Notes: a model not told the origin generated them from the letters alone. DNA of 64,000 nt from an uncultured Dehalococcoidia bacterium (GCA_951812535.1 CATOSK010000003.1:407001-471000), one strand, 5' to 3'. Shown: positions 19,101-27,624, counted from the stretch's first letter. Made by a program: numbers and translations.

Positions 19101-22100
19101 CGGGTGGCGGTGGAGGCGGCGGGCCTCAACTTTTCCGATGTCCTCATCAGCGTGGGCGCTGTGGAAATGGATCCTATGCTGGGAGATGAATTCTGTGGCC
19201 GTGTCACCGAAGTGGCCCCCGATGTCTCCCATTTCCAGGTTGGAGATCGCGTGTTGGGATTGGGCATCGGAACTTTCCGCCCCGACCTGATCACCAGGGC
19301 CGAGATGGCTGTGCCAGCACCGGAGGGCATTCGCCCAGCGGCGTTGGCCACCATTCCCACCTCCTTCGTCAGCGCCGAGCTGGCCTTCCAGATGTCCGGT
19401 CTCAACGACGGCGACCGTGTCCTCATCCACACGGCTTCTGGAGGCGTGGGCCTGGCGGCCATTCAGCTGGCACGGGCGGCGGGAGCCGAGGTCTTCGCCA
19501 CAGCCAGCGCGCCCAAGCAGGCCTTCCTCCGATCGCTGGGCATCGAGCACGTCTTCGACAGCCGCACCACCGACTTCGCCCCCCAGGTGCTGGCGGCCAC
19601 CGGAGGAAAGGGTGTGGACGTCGTGCTGAACAGCCTCACCGGCCCCGGCTTCATCGAGTCCAGCCTGTCTTGCCTCGCTCCCGGGGGGCGCTTCGTGGAA
19701 ATGGGGCGTCGAGATATCTGGACCACGGATCAGATGGCGTCAGAGCGGCCTGATATCGCCTACCACATCCTTGAAGTGGACGCCTTGAAACGCCGGAATC
19801 CTGCCGCCGCCGGTGCTTCCCTGCGGCGCGTCATGGAAAGGGTGACCACGGGAGAGTTGACTTCCCTCACCCTAACCCGCTGGCCCATGACCGAGATCAT
19901 TCCTGCCATGGAGTTCATGCGGTCGGCCAGGCACGTCGGCAAGAACGTCATCATTATGCCGCCCATGGCAGAGGGCCGGCTACGTTCCGACCGCACCTAC
20001 CTCGTAACGGGCGGGCTCGGCGGCATCGGCACGGTTATTGCCCGGTGGCTGGCCGAGCGCGGGGCGGGGGTCATCGTCCTGAACGGTCGCAGGCCCCCGG
20101 ACCCCGAAGCCCAGGAGGTTATTGATGCCCTCCGGCGGCAGGGAGCCGATGTCCGGGTGGAGTTGGCCGACATGACCAGCCCCGCCGCGATCGATCAGAT
20201 GCTGGCACGGGTGGATTCAAACATGCCCCCGCTCGCCGGAGTCATTCACAGCGTGGGCGTCCTCTCCGACGGCTCTCTCGGTAACCAGACCTGGGAACGC
20301 TTCGAGCAGGTCCTGTGGCCCAAGGTGTTGGGGGCCTGGCACCTGCACCAGGCCACCCTGGATAAGGACCTGGACTTGTTCGTACTGTTCTCCAGCATTA
20401 CCGGCGTAGTCGGCAACTCGGGGCAGGGCAACCACGCCGCGGCCAACGCTTACCTGGACCAGCTTGCCGGATACCGCCGCTCCCTCGGCCTGCCGGGGCA
20501 ATCGATAGCCTGGGGAGCCTGGTCGGGGCTGGGAGAGGCCGAGGAACAACGGGAACGAATCGAACGGCAGCTGGAGGCCTCGGGCACCCATTGGATCAGC
20601 CCCCAGCAGGGCCTCGAAGCCTTTGAGGAACTGGTCCGCCGGGAACTTACCTTCGGAATGGTGGCGTCAGTTGACTGGCCGGTGCTGGCCGACAACTTCG
20701 ACGAACCCCCATCCTTCCTGGCCGAATTGCTGCTGGATGAGGAGGAAAGCGCCGCTTCATCAAACGGCTCATCTGCAGCTGACCTGCTGTCCCAGTTGAG
20801 GGAAGGTCCGCCCGATGCCTGGGCCGACATCCTGGTCCCCTTCCTCCAGCGAGAGCTGCAAGCGGTGCTGAGGCTGCCCACACCTCCCGCACCCACGGTC
20901 GGGTTCTTCGACCTGGGCATGGATTCCCTCATGGCCGTGGAACTCCGAAACCGCCTCAATCGCACCTTGGCCGGCCAATACACGGTCTCCAATACCGCGG
21001 TCTTCGACTTTCCCAATGTTGTGGCCCTCGCCGGACACCTGGGAGCAGAGCTGAAGCCGGTTTTCGGATCCCCCACCCCCGAACCGGTGGAGGCCTATAA
21101 CTTCCGGAGGACAGAACGTCCGGTCAACACCTCCGACGATTCCACAGCCATCGTCGGCATGGCTTGCCGTTTCCCGGGCTCCCCCAACCTGGAAGCCTTC
21201 TGGGACCTGCTTGAAACCGGCCGCCATGCAGTTACCGACGGCCGCCCTGATGCGGGACCCTGGGAAGGGCTGCCCGGGGATCCTGCGGCCCAGAACGCTA
21301 TTTTCCGGCGCGGTGGATTCGTCAATGACCTTGACCGGTTCGATCACCGGTTTTTCCAGATCTCCCCCATAGAGGCCAGGTTGATGGACCCCCAGCAGCG
21401 AATGTTGTTGGAGACCACTTGGCACGCGCTGGAAGATGCCGGAATTGACCCCGAAACCCTCAGGAGAAGCCGGACCGGCTGTTATGTCGGGTTGGGCAGC
21501 AGCGAATACCGGGATGTGATATCTGCCAAGGGCGAAGATGACCTGTACTTTGGCACCAGCGGCGCCCTTACCGCCGGGCGGGTGGCTTTTGTTCTGGGTC
21601 TCGAGGGGCCAGCCATGCCGGTGGATATGGCCTGCGCCTCTTCCCTGGCCGCCCTGCACCACGCGGTTGCCGCCCTGCAGCGCGGAGAGGTGGACCTCGC
21701 CTTGGTCGGCGGCGTCAACGCAACCCTGTCTATGGCGGTGGCCCGGTTCCATCGGGATTTGGGGATGCTCTCCAAATCTGGTCAGTGCAATGCCTTCGAT
21801 TCCGCCGCCGATGGGTTTGTCCGCAGCGAAGGATGCGGAGTGTTGGTCCTCAAGCATCTCAGCCGGGCGGAAGCCGACGGTAACCGAATCTGGGGATTGG
21901 TGAAGGGGACGGCGGTCAACCAGAGCGGGGACAGCGCTGCCCTGCCGGTACCCAACGGGCCTGCCCAGGAACGGGCAATGGACGACGCCCTCGCCATGGC
22001 AGGGGTTGATCCCGCCGGCGTGGACTACCTGGAAGCTCACGGTACCGGCACCGACTTGGGAGATTCGATAGAACTACGCGCTCTGGCCTCAGTTTACGGC

Positions 22101-23645
22101 CGTGGCAGGGAGCCTGAGCGTCCCTTGCTCCTCGGTTCGGTCAAGACCAACATCGGGCACACGGAATGGGCGTCGGGGATGGCCAGCATCATCAAGGCCG
22201 TATTGGCAATGCAGCGGCGCGTAATTCCCGCCCACCTCCACTTTCGAAACCCCAATCCCAACTTCGATTGGGAGCAATTGCCGGTAAGGATTACTTCAGA
22301 AAAAGCCCCGTGGCCTGCGGTTTCTGACCGGCCGCCCCGTTCGGCGGTGAACACCTTTGGCCTTTCCGGCACCAATGCTCACGTCGTGCTGGAAGGCTGC
22401 CCAAGCTCCATTAGTGACCTCGATAGTGACCCCGAGTCCGATGATGGAGAATCTGTGCCGCCTTCGGGCCAGCCCCAACCGGTACCGTTGGTCCTGCCGG
22501 CCCAATGCGGCGACATACCAACCCTGGATGAACCCGGACCGGTTCGCACCACCAGGATTTTGCCCCTGTCCGGGAAGTCTCCCGAGGCCCTGCGCCGCCT
22601 GGCGGAGGCTTACCTGTCGTGGCTGGATCGCAGCCAGGTAAAGCAGGCTTCGGAAACCCGCCCCAGCGAGTTCCTGGCGGACATGGCATGGACCGCTGGC
22701 ACCGGCCGCAGTCATTTCTCCCACCGGGCCGGGGTAGTTTTCGATGACTCCGCCGGCCTCAGGGCTGGTCTGGACCAAGTGTTGAACAATGCCAATGGTT
22801 CCGGCCAACCGGAATCCCCCGGACCAGTAGGAGTCGCCTTCCTGTACACAGGCTTGGATAACCCGTGGGCCGGCCTGGGAGAGGACTTATACCGGACAGA
22901 GCCGGTTTTCCGCGCAGTTCTGGACCGCTGTGACCAACTGGTGAGTCTGGAGACAGGTCAATCACTGTTGGAAGTGATGTTTGGCGACAGCGTGGCCGGA
23001 GAGCGCCTCTGTCAACCGGATTGGGCCAACTCCGCTTTATACGCGTTGCAAGTCGCTTCGACCGCCCTGTGGGAAAGCATAGGAATCCTCCCCAGCGCGG
23101 CTCTCGGCCGGGGCATCGGGGAAATCGCCGCAGCCCACGCCGCACAGGTGTTGAGCCTGGAGGACGGCATGAAACTGGCGGCGGCCCTGACCGGTCCGGA
23201 GGCCGCGCTGCCAGTAGTTCCTGTAGCCTCACCGGCCCTGACTTGGGTAAGCGGCATCAACGGAGGCCCGGTCCAGGACATCGCCAAAGTGGACAACGCT
23301 TTCTGGCGGAGGCTGGCGGTGAGAGACGCCGCATTCGAGGATGGGTCGAAGGCCCTGATTCAGGCCGGCATCGATTTGGCAGTAGTCCTGGACTTGGTGG
23401 CCGGCGGCAGCGAAATGGTGGACCTCGCTCCAATTCCAGTCCTTGATTCCCGCCTCAGCCCGGGGGTGGATTCATCGGGCGGACCCGGTCGTTTCCTCCA
23501 GGCCGTTGCCGCCGCGTACGAAGCTGGGGTGCAGGTCTCGTTCCCGGGGCTTTTTGCGGGAGAGGAGCGGCGCCGCATAGCTATTCCTGAATATCCCTTC
23601 CAGCGCCGCAGTTTCTGGGTAAGAGAACGCAAGACCACCCGCTAA
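13200..23645 (+). CDS. Type I polyketide synthase: KS-AT-DH-cMT-ER-KR-ACP-KS-AT(dead)
   Basis: A 3481-codon modular enzyme. KS1 starts at about residue 61, with DTACSSS (Cys near 236), EAHGTGTE and KTNVGH. AT1 (about 620-980) has GHSLGE and PAYHSP, which suggests malonyl-CoA. DH (about 995-1290) has HHRVYGRVIMP and LDGCFQ. A C-methyltransferase follows with LEIGAGTGSG near 1530. ER (about 1960-2190) has SGGVGLAAIQLA, KR (about 2260-2450) has TGGLGGIG, and ACP has GMDSL near 2576. KS2 (about 2648-3066) keeps MACASSL, EAHGTGTD and KTNIGH. The last AT reads GRGIGE in place of GHSxGE, is about 95 residues short in its middle, and ends at the post-AT linker with no ACP or thioesterase. ATG 13293, after a GGTGA site, is a possible alternative start. 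The likely product is a methyl-branched, largely reduced acyl chain. Confidence 0.93.
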   Translation: MDGTLLRFWNGRIAPAFQRPVSAPMHCGEQNMTGLGPDNTSREPSGGNVGCNRRKKSGGGEPIAVVGMACKFPGAPDVAALWRLLDAGKNAITEGEPGSGIGRIGQFYPRSAAQYPACRFAALVDEIDLFDAEFFRISPVEAQFLDPQQRMTLETCWQALENAAIDPERLRNTRSGVYIGISNNDYRGVSLASASQTSEPAASLYTVSGTSFNTVAGRVAYALGLEGPAVALDTACSSSLVAVHQAVTALRQGEADLMLVGGVQAIFSGRLTQLRAQAGMLSPDGQCKAFDSSANGFVRGEGCGVVVLKRLSDAQSDGDPIWGTILGTAINQDGASAGLTVPSADAQVKVIEDALLQAGIGPAEVDYLEAHGTGTEVGDPIELNSAAEAYGKGRATDRPLLVGSIKTNVGHLEPTAGVAGLMKTLLSMRHGVIPKHLHFNNPNPRMDWANLPVRITSQKTGWPLSPERPPRAGISSYGWSGTNAHVVVEGYGPPDLPVAGKAAISWPSGNSLPVSAYPSQGDAQSSGRDNALEERPARLLPLSGKSENALRDSARAYRAWLEEHGDESTLCDLTWSAGVARSHFDFRDALVFRDAGSLAQVLDAVAGAPDPPPLQRAARVAFVYTGQGNQWVGMGEALYRHEPVFRAVMDRCDRCIREERGTSLLDVMFGRSGSEGDLDEPRWTQPAIYALECSLTALWKSVGIGPVAVLGHSLGEIAAAQAAGVFSLEDGMKFASARGRLMGNLPRAGAMAAVFAPAAAVSEAVSQWRADHVGSDLSIGVDNGTHQVISGPAAEVHAFADQLESGGVNVRRLRPSPAYHSPLVEPGLDGLQAVFDDIPVSQPSLPLVSNVTGKPVGPDQTMDGAYWRQHARQPVRFASCVETLAAGLDVDAVIELGPHAILGPLVSLNWPRSAGAADAPLVLQSMLRPSFDGSEPERADAFLSAVAGAYRAGLPVDFRGLFAGERRRKISIPGYPFQRRRFWVSAPERRVSEDSHPLLGTRHESPRGEVTFETDMYPSDPAWLQHHRVYGRVIMPGALFGAMAAAVSGTEGGSGLAIDELQLLSPLVYPEFDGEGGSEEPGKRISLVVDGASGSQPRRFEIFSKGDGDESWVLHAEGRLSPPDGRPAPAERIDLESLKAGLLPQDLSAYYRTKAATGIDLGPSFRTLEALWGDRGEALAEVCLRGPDEGYNTAAHPLVLDGCFQVLSAARHLSDIGGEATYLPFAWERLWLNGPMPESLVCHARLRQETPETAVAEAASSPETLTGDLVFYSTDGIALGDLTGFTLKRANRSSLFSSTEGLQDLLYEVAWRDRPLRDRLRPALELAAPSAVAAETADFAEYLAREGVQIDDRAALLSGLEQLSRAYSLAALKRLGWSRRAGASIEPEQLTEEMGVVPQHSRLLERMLRLLSDAGVLEKSPGPRYQVLVGEGDPLPGDALADPEAFAGRLAELHPHGVNELGLLQRSGGALAEVLQGDVDPLSILFPREGPGASDFYFTAPASRASNRLLGDAVAALVANWPQDRRLRILEIGAGTGSGTSVVLPELPENNFDYVFTDISAGFFAEAENRFRDSGAPIEYRPLDIERDPAAQGFDLHAYDLVIAVNVLHATRDLGETLGHCRDLLAASGQLVAVESLRGRGWQDMTFGQLDGWWRYSDAYRPEHAIASPGTWRQALLDAGFQDPVVLGGESRSEHEGPLGSGVIIAQGPTTVSWPPGLWVVLEDDDAITTPLAAALASQNQAVVVTGRNSCEAQSADPALITHLPVAPDDRASWRKLLQGLPKDLPLQGIVHGSSLAGHGINATTQELTEDAQEATASALALVQALQDCDMTPARGVWFITRGAQALERDYGWKVAAHLAGSLLWGFGKAVAREAGYLQARMIDLDPDVDPSPEDLVNELMFPDQENHIAWRSGNRLAARLVRTGANRPRITLPEDRNWRLVPTAGQGLEGLHAGPATPRALNSGEVRVAVEAAGLNFSDVLISVGAVEMDPMLGDEFCGRVTEVAPDVSHFQVGDRVLGLGIGTFRPDLITRAEMAVPAPEGIRPAALATIPTSFVSAELAFQMSGLNDGDRVLIHTASGGVGLAAIQLARAAGAEVFATASAPKQAFLRSLGIEHVFDSRTTDFAPQVLAATGGKGVDVVLNSLTGPGFIESSLSCLAPGGRFVEMGRRDIWTTDQMASERPDIAYHILEVDALKRRNPAAAGASLRRVMERVTTGELTSLTLTRWPMTEIIPAMEFMRSARHVGKNVIIMPPMAEGRLRSDRTYLVTGGLGGIGTVIARWLAERGAGVIVLNGRRPPDPEAQEVIDALRRQGADVRVELADMTSPAAIDQMLARVDSNMPPLAGVIHSVGVLSDGSLGNQTWERFEQVLWPKVLGAWHLHQATLDKDLDLFVLFSSITGVVGNSGQGNHAAANAYLDQLAGYRRSLGLPGQSIAWGAWSGLGEAEEQRERIERQLEASGTHWISPQQGLEAFEELVRRELTFGMVASVDWPVLADNFDEPPSFLAELLLDEEESAASSNGSSAADLLSQLREGPPDAWADILVPFLQRELQAVLRLPTPPAPTVGFFDLGMDSLMAVELRNRLNRTLAGQYTVSNTAVFDFPNVVALAGHLGAELKPVFGSPTPEPVEAYNFRRTERPVNTSDDSTAIVGMACRFPGSPNLEAFWDLLETGRHAVTDGRPDAGPWEGLPGDPAAQNAIFRRGGFVNDLDRFDHRFFQISPIEARLMDPQQRMLLETTWHALEDAGIDPETLRRSRTGCYVGLGSSEYRDVISAKGEDDLYFGTSGALTAGRVAFVLGLEGPAMPVDMACASSLAALHHAVAALQRGEVDLALVGGVNATLSMAVARFHRDLGMLSKSGQCNAFDSAADGFVRSEGCGVLVLKHLSRAEADGNRIWGLVKGTAVNQSGDSAALPVPNGPAQERAMDDALAMAGVDPAGVDYLEAHGTGTDLGDSIELRALASVYGRGREPERPLLLGSVKTNIGHTEWASGMASIIKAVLAMQRRVIPAHLHFRNPNPNFDWEQLPVRITSEKAPWPAVSDRPPRSAVNTFGLSGTNAHVVLEGCPSSISDLDSDPESDDGESVPPSGQPQPVPLVLPAQCGDIPTLDEPGPVRTTRILPLSGKSPEALRRLAEAYLSWLDRSQVKQASETRPSEFLADMAWTAGTGRSHFSHRAGVVFDDSAGLRAGLDQVLNNANGSGQPESPGPVGVAFLYTGLDNPWAGLGEDLYRTEPVFRAVLDRCDQLVSLETGQSLLEVMFGDSVAGERLCQPDWANSALYALQVASTALWESIGILPSAALGRGIGEIAAAHAAQVLSLEDGMKLAAALTGPEAALPVVPVASPALTWVSGINGGPVQDIAKVDNAFWRRLAVRDAAFEDGSKALIQAGIDLAVVLDLVAGGSEMVDLAPIPVLDSRLSPGVDSSGGPGRFLQAVAAAYEAGVQVSFPGLFAGEERRRIAIPEYPFQRRSFWVRERKTTR

Positions 23646-23942
23646 CGGGAGGTAACAATGCGACTGCAAAGGCCGCCAGAGCCGCAGGGGCACCCCCATC
23701 CCTTCGCGGCTTTTGCCGGATGAGACTGCCCCGGTAGCCCGCCAGACAAGTCCCATCGCATTGGGGCATTCCCACTAAAAGTCCCAAGACGGTCGGCTCA
23801 GTACCACAGCTTTCCTGCACTTTTCACACCCTGTCTCCAATCAGAAACCATCTCACACTTCCCCCCGCTCACTCCCCTGTCTTTCCTTCAAATTCCTGAC
23901 CTTTACATCCTTACGTCCATCTTTTTAAATGTGGCAGCCTAC
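23646..23942. other. Non-coding gap after the PKS gene
   Basis: About 300 bases in which I see no gene, tRNA or convincing terminator. The second half is pyrimidine-rich on the plus strand and poorer in GC than its surroundings. It leads into the inverted-repeat element at 23943. Confidence 0.4.
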
Positions 23943-24089
23943 TAAACCGATACCAAAGTGGGATGTGCTTTTCGGGATGTTGAAGGCAACCAAAGGGACT
24001 CCACCGCTCCTCATATCACCCTTGATATCACCCTTGACCCCCAACAGTGCTGTCCGGTGATATCTACATTTCACCTTGGCTTTAGTTTA
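23943..24089. mobile_element. MITE-like element with IS630-type ends
   Basis: The 147-base segment begins TAAACCGATACCAAAGTGGG and ends with the imperfect reverse complement TAAACTAAAGCCAAGGTGAA, each starting with TA, the target duplicated by IS630/Tc1 elements. It has no coding frame. Inside are a 12-base tandem repeat (ATATCACCCTTG twice near 24013-24040) and an inverted pair GATATCACC/GGTGATATC. The same ends bound the transposase relic at 41691-42237, so this is probably a non-autonomous derivative of that family. Confidence 0.6.
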
Positions 24090-24161
24090 GGTGGGGAATG
24101 CGGAGTGCAACTACCCAGCCCTGGGCCGACTGTTCAGATTAGGCAAGACCGGGAAATCTTC

Positions 24162-24190
24162 TTGACACCCCCATTGTAGTGGGATACATT
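24162..24190 (+). promoter_or_regulatory. Promoter of tRNA-Phe
   Basis: A perfect TTGACA (24162-24167), a 17-base spacer, and TACATT (24185-24190). Transcription would begin about six bases before the tRNA. Confidence 0.75.
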
Positions 24191-24202
24191 GTCCTGCGTC
24201 CC

Positions 24203-24275
24203 GCCGAGGTAGCTCAGTTGGTAGAGCACGGCACTGAAAATGCCGGTGTCGACAGTTCGATTCTGTCCCTCGGCA
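24203..24275 (+). tRNA. tRNA-Phe (GAA)
   Basis: A cloverleaf with acceptor GCCGAGG/CCTCGGC, D stem GCTC/GAGC, anticodon stem CGGCA/TGCCG around CTGAAAA (GAA), and T arm GACAG-TTCGATT-CTGTC. CCA is not encoded (CCT follows the discriminator A). Confidence 0.95.
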
Positions 24276-24391
24276 CCTTCCCCAGCATCCCCAAGCCACC
24301 GCCTCCACGTCCCAACGGCCCCGGGAGAACATCAGGCCGTCACGATTGCCGTGTAACGGTTTCCGCCCCGTCCGCCTGCCGGACGTGCCAA

Positions 24392-24640
24392 CCGCAGCCG
24401 CCAAGGAGTCCCGGACAAGTTACTTCATTGGCGACCATTGGCGACAAAAAAGTCGGGATTTAGAGCGTCCGCTTCCCAACCCAACCTCGCACGTCCAAGT
24501 TTAGAATCGCCATTCCGGCCATCCTCCGCCCCTGTCCCTTCGGAGAGCGCTCGACGTTCGCTCCGCAGCCGACAAGGAACCTTGGACAAGTTGCCTTAAT
24601 TGGCGACGAAGGAGGCAACATTTAGAGGGTTGCTTACCCT
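24392..24640 (+). repeat. Imperfect direct repeat pair between tRNA-Phe and the mutase gene
   Basis: Two copies about 170 bases apart, near 24392-24478 and 24563-24640. Both read CCGCAGCCG(C/A)CAAGGA, then GGACAAGTT, then ATTGGCGAC, then ATTTAGAG followed by a short pyrimidine-rich run. No coding frame runs through them. They could be duplicated upstream regions or remnants of insertion; I see no clear terminator in either copy. The 461-base gap 24276-24736 holds nothing else I recognise. Confidence 0.55.
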
Positions 24641-24736
24641 GTCCGGCAGGGTACAATACCTTCGGAGCCTGTGGGACAGGCGGCATTGCGGCGGTATCAG
24701 AGCTCGCCGCCCGAATACAGCAACAGGGAGGCCCGG

Positions 24737-26395
24737 GTGTCCGACAGCAAGGAAGAGTGGCGCAGGAACACCCTGGAACCAGCGGTCCGGCGGTTTCCCC
24801 AGCGGGAGGAGACCTTCCAGACCGACAGCGGCATAACCATCGACACCGTCTACACTGACGAGGATGCGCCGCCGACTGATGCCGATTACCTGGAATCGGT
24901 GGGGTTTCCTGGGGAGTACCCTTACACTCGAGGCGTTCAGTCCAATATGTACCGAGGGCGCCTGTGGACCATGCGCCAGTATTCCGGCTACGCAACAGCC
25001 GAGGATACCAACCGCCGCTTCCGCTATCTCCTGGAGCAGGGTCAGACGGGCCTTTCGGTCGCCTTCGACCTGCCGACCCAGATCGGGTATGACTCGGACC
25101 ATCCCTTTGCCGAGGGAGAGGTGGGCAAGGTGGGCGTGCCGGTCTGCACCTTGGAAGACATGGAACTGCTGCTGAAGGATATTCCCCTGGACAAGGTCAG
25201 CACTTCCATGACCATTAACGCTACGGCGTCGGTGCTGCTCTGCCTGTACATCGCCGCTGCCAGGAAGCAGGGGGTGTCGGAGGATCAGCTCAGCGGGACG
25301 CTCCAGAACGACATCCTGAAGGAGTACATCGCCAGGGGCACCTACGCCTATCCGCCCCGGCCTTCCATGCGGCTGGTGGTGGATGTCTTCAAGTACTGTG
25401 CCGACCGGGTCCCTCGCTGGAACACCATCAGCATCAGCGGCTATCACATGCGGGAGGCCGGGGCAACGGCGGTGCAGGAGCTGGCCTTTACCTTCGCCAA
25501 CGCCATCGCCTATGTGCAGGCGGCGGCGGACGCGGGGCTGAACGTGGACGACTTCGCTCCGCGCATCTCTTTTTTCTTCGTCTCCCAGAACAACCTGTTT
25601 GAAGAAGTGGCCAAGTTCAGGGCGGCCCGCCGCATGTGGGCCAGGATAATGAAGGAGCGGTTTGGAGCCGAAGACCCCCGCTCCATGATGCTCCGTTTCC
25701 ACACCCAGACCGCCGGAGTGACGCTCACCGCCCAGCAGCCGGACAACAACCTGGTCCGCAGCACGGTGCAGGCTCTGGCTGCGGTGTTGGGGGGCACTCA
25801 GTCCCTCCACGTCAACTCCCGGGACGAGGCCCTGGGACTGCCCACTGAGGAGTCCGCCCAGCTCTCCCTGCGGACCCAGCAGATCATCGCTCAGGAGAGC
25901 GGAGTGGCCGACGTGGTGGACCCCTTGGGCGGCTCCTACTTCGTGGAGAGCCTGACCAACGAGTTGGAGACGCGGGCCCTAGAGTACATCGCCCGTATCG
26001 GCGAGATGGGCGGCGCGGTCACCGCCATCGAGCAGGGCTATCAGGTGCTGGAAATCGGGGAGTCGGCCTACCGGCTCCAGCAGGAGATCGACTCCGGCCG
26101 AAGGATCGTCGTGGGTGTCAACCGCTACATGACGGATGAGCCTCCAATGGGTAACCTGTTGCGGGTTGACGCCGAGGCAGCCCGGCAGCAGGTTGCGCGC
26201 CTGAACCGTCTACGCAGCGAGCGGGACGGGGGGCAGGCATCAGCAGCCCTGTCCCGGCTGGAAACCGTGGCCCGCGGCGAGGACAACACTGTTCCGGCGG
26301 TCCTCGAATGCGTGGAAAGCTACTGCACCCTGGGCGAGATCTGCGAAGTGTTCCGAGGAGTTTTCGGAGAGCAGCGGGAAGCGGTGGGGTTCTAA
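24737..26395 (+). CDS. Methylmalonyl-CoA mutase, large (catalytic) subunit
   Basis: The adenosylcobalamin-dependent isomerase that interconverts (R)-methylmalonyl-CoA and succinyl-CoA. This 552-residue protein is the TIM-barrel subunit only. Diagnostic stretches are [37 protein letters not shown], and [17 protein letters not shown]. Late in the protein are [18 protein letters not shown] and [14 protein letters not shown]. The start is GTG 24737, preceded by GGGAGG, rather than the upstream in-frame ATG. The B12-binding partner is not next to it but encoded at 40770-41183. Acyl-CoA dehydrogenase and epimerase genes follow, so it belongs to a propionyl-CoA or branched-chain acyl-CoA pathway. 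Confidence 0.95.
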   Translation: MSDSKEEWRRNTLEPAVRRFPQREETFQTDSGITIDTVYTDEDAPPTDADYLESVGFPGEYPYTRGVQSNMYRGRLWTMRQYSGYATAEDTNRRFRYLLEQGQTGLSVAFDLPTQIGYDSDHPFAEGEVGKVGVPVCTLEDMELLLKDIPLDKVSTSMTINATASVLLCLYIAAARKQGVSEDQLSGTLQNDILKEYIARGTYAYPPRPSMRLVVDVFKYCADRVPRWNTISISGYHMREAGATAVQELAFTFANAIAYVQAAADAGLNVDDFAPRISFFFVSQNNLFEEVAKFRAARRMWARIMKERFGAEDPRSMMLRFHTQTAGVTLTAQQPDNNLVRSTVQALAAVLGGTQSLHVNSRDEALGLPTEESAQLSLRTQQIIAQESGVADVVDPLGGSYFVESLTNELETRALEYIARIGEMGGAVTAIEQGYQVLEIGESAYRLQQEIDSGRRIVVGVNRYMTDEPPMGNLLRVDAEAARQQVARLNRLRSERDGGQASAALSRLETVARGEDNTVPAVLECVESYCTLGEICEVFRGVFGEQREAVGF

Positions 26396-26447
26396 CCGGC
26401 CCGGTTTGCCGCCGCGGCCAGAGAAATTGGAAAATGGGAGTGACCTG

Positions 26448-27602
26448 GTGACCACACAAATCCTGAACGAAGAAGAACGGATGCTGCACAACCTGGTTCG
26501 GGACTTCGCCGATCGAGAGTTGAAGCCGCGGGCCCGTCAACTGGATGAGGACGAGGAGTTCTCGTGGGAAAATTGGAGGGGAATGGCCCAACTGGGCCTG
26601 ACCGGAATAGGCATTGATACGGCCTACGGAGGCAGCGGCGGCGGCTACCGCCAGGTGTCCATCGCTGCCGAGGAGACCGCCCGGGGTGACTCGTCGGCCA
26701 GCGTCACTCTCATCGCCCACCTGTCACTGGGGACTTCGACCATCGCCCGTTTCGGCAACGAGGAACAGAAGCAGAGGTTCCTGCCCTCGCTGGCCTCCGG
26801 CAGAGGTGTGGCGGCCTGGGCATTGACCGAGCCCGGCGGCGGGTCGGATGCGGCGGCCCTCCAGACCACGGCCACTATGCGGGACGGCACCTACTTTCTC
26901 AACGGCACCAAGCACTTCATCACCAATGCCGAGATTGCCGAGTCCATGGTGGTGTTCGCCACCCAGGACCGCTCCCAGGGGTACCGGGGCATCAGCGCCT
27001 TCGTCGTTCCTCAGGGGTCTCCGGGCCTGACCATCACCCCGCAGCACGGCAAGATGGGCATGAGGGCATCCAGCACCAACGAAGTGGTGTTCCAGGACAC
27101 GCCCATTCCCTCCGAAAACCTGCTGGGAGAGGAAGGCCGCGGGTTCCGCTACGCCATGGATATCCTGGACTCCAGCCGCATCATCATCGCTGCCCAGTGC
27201 GTCGGCATCGGCCAAGCGGCCTTCGAAGAAGCGGTGCGCTATGCCCAGCAGCGGGAGTCCTTCGGGCGTCCCATTGCCCAGCACCAGGCGATCCAGTTCA
27301 TGCTCGCGGACATGGCAACGGACGTACACGCCGCCCGGACGGCAACCATGCAGGCGGCTACTCTCAAGGACCACGGGCTGCCCTACGTCAACGAGGGGTC
27401 CATGGCCAAGCTGCTGGCCTCGGAGATGTGCGTCCGGGTCAGTTCCCAGGCCCTCCAGGTCCACGGCGGTTATGGTTACTTCAAGGACTCGCCGGTGGAG
27501 CGCCTCTTCCGCGACGCCCGGGTCACCACCATCTACGAGGGCACGTCGGAAGTGCAGCGGCTGGTCATCGCCCGGCAGGTGCTCCAGCAGTACCCCATCT
27601 GA
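26448..27602 (+). CDS. Acyl-CoA dehydrogenase
   Basis: A 384-residue FAD enzyme that oxidises acyl-CoA to 2-enoyl-CoA. The flavin-contacting WALTEPGGGSDAA and FITNAE segments are present, as are the QRESFGRPIAQHQAIQF block and the C-terminal YEGTSEVQRLVIARQVL. The conserved EGTSE glutamate suggests a short- or branched-chain enzyme with the base near the C-terminus. GTG 26448, after GGGAG, is the likely start. It lies between the mutase and the epimerase and probably feeds branched or short acyl-CoA into the same pathway. Confidence 0.92.
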   Translation: MTTQILNEEERMLHNLVRDFADRELKPRARQLDEDEEFSWENWRGMAQLGLTGIGIDTAYGGSGGGYRQVSIAAEETARGDSSASVTLIAHLSLGTSTIARFGNEEQKQRFLPSLASGRGVAAWALTEPGGGSDAAALQTTATMRDGTYFLNGTKHFITNAEIAESMVVFATQDRSQGYRGISAFVVPQGSPGLTITPQHGKMGMRASSTNEVVFQDTPIPSENLLGEEGRGFRYAMDILDSSRIIIAAQCVGIGQAAFEEAVRYAQQRESFGRPIAQHQAIQFMLADMATDVHAARTATMQAATLKDHGLPYVNEGSMAKLLASEMCVRVSSQALQVHGGYGYFKDSPVERLFRDARVTTIYEGTSEVQRLVIARQVLQQYPI

Positions 27603-27624
27603 ACCAGTCAGGGAGGACGGCATA

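Noticed and set aside
24203..24640. Direct repeats beside tRNA-Phe as phage attachment sites
   Set aside because: Neither copy repeats the tRNA 3' end, no integrase is nearby and the repeats are only 170 bases apart.
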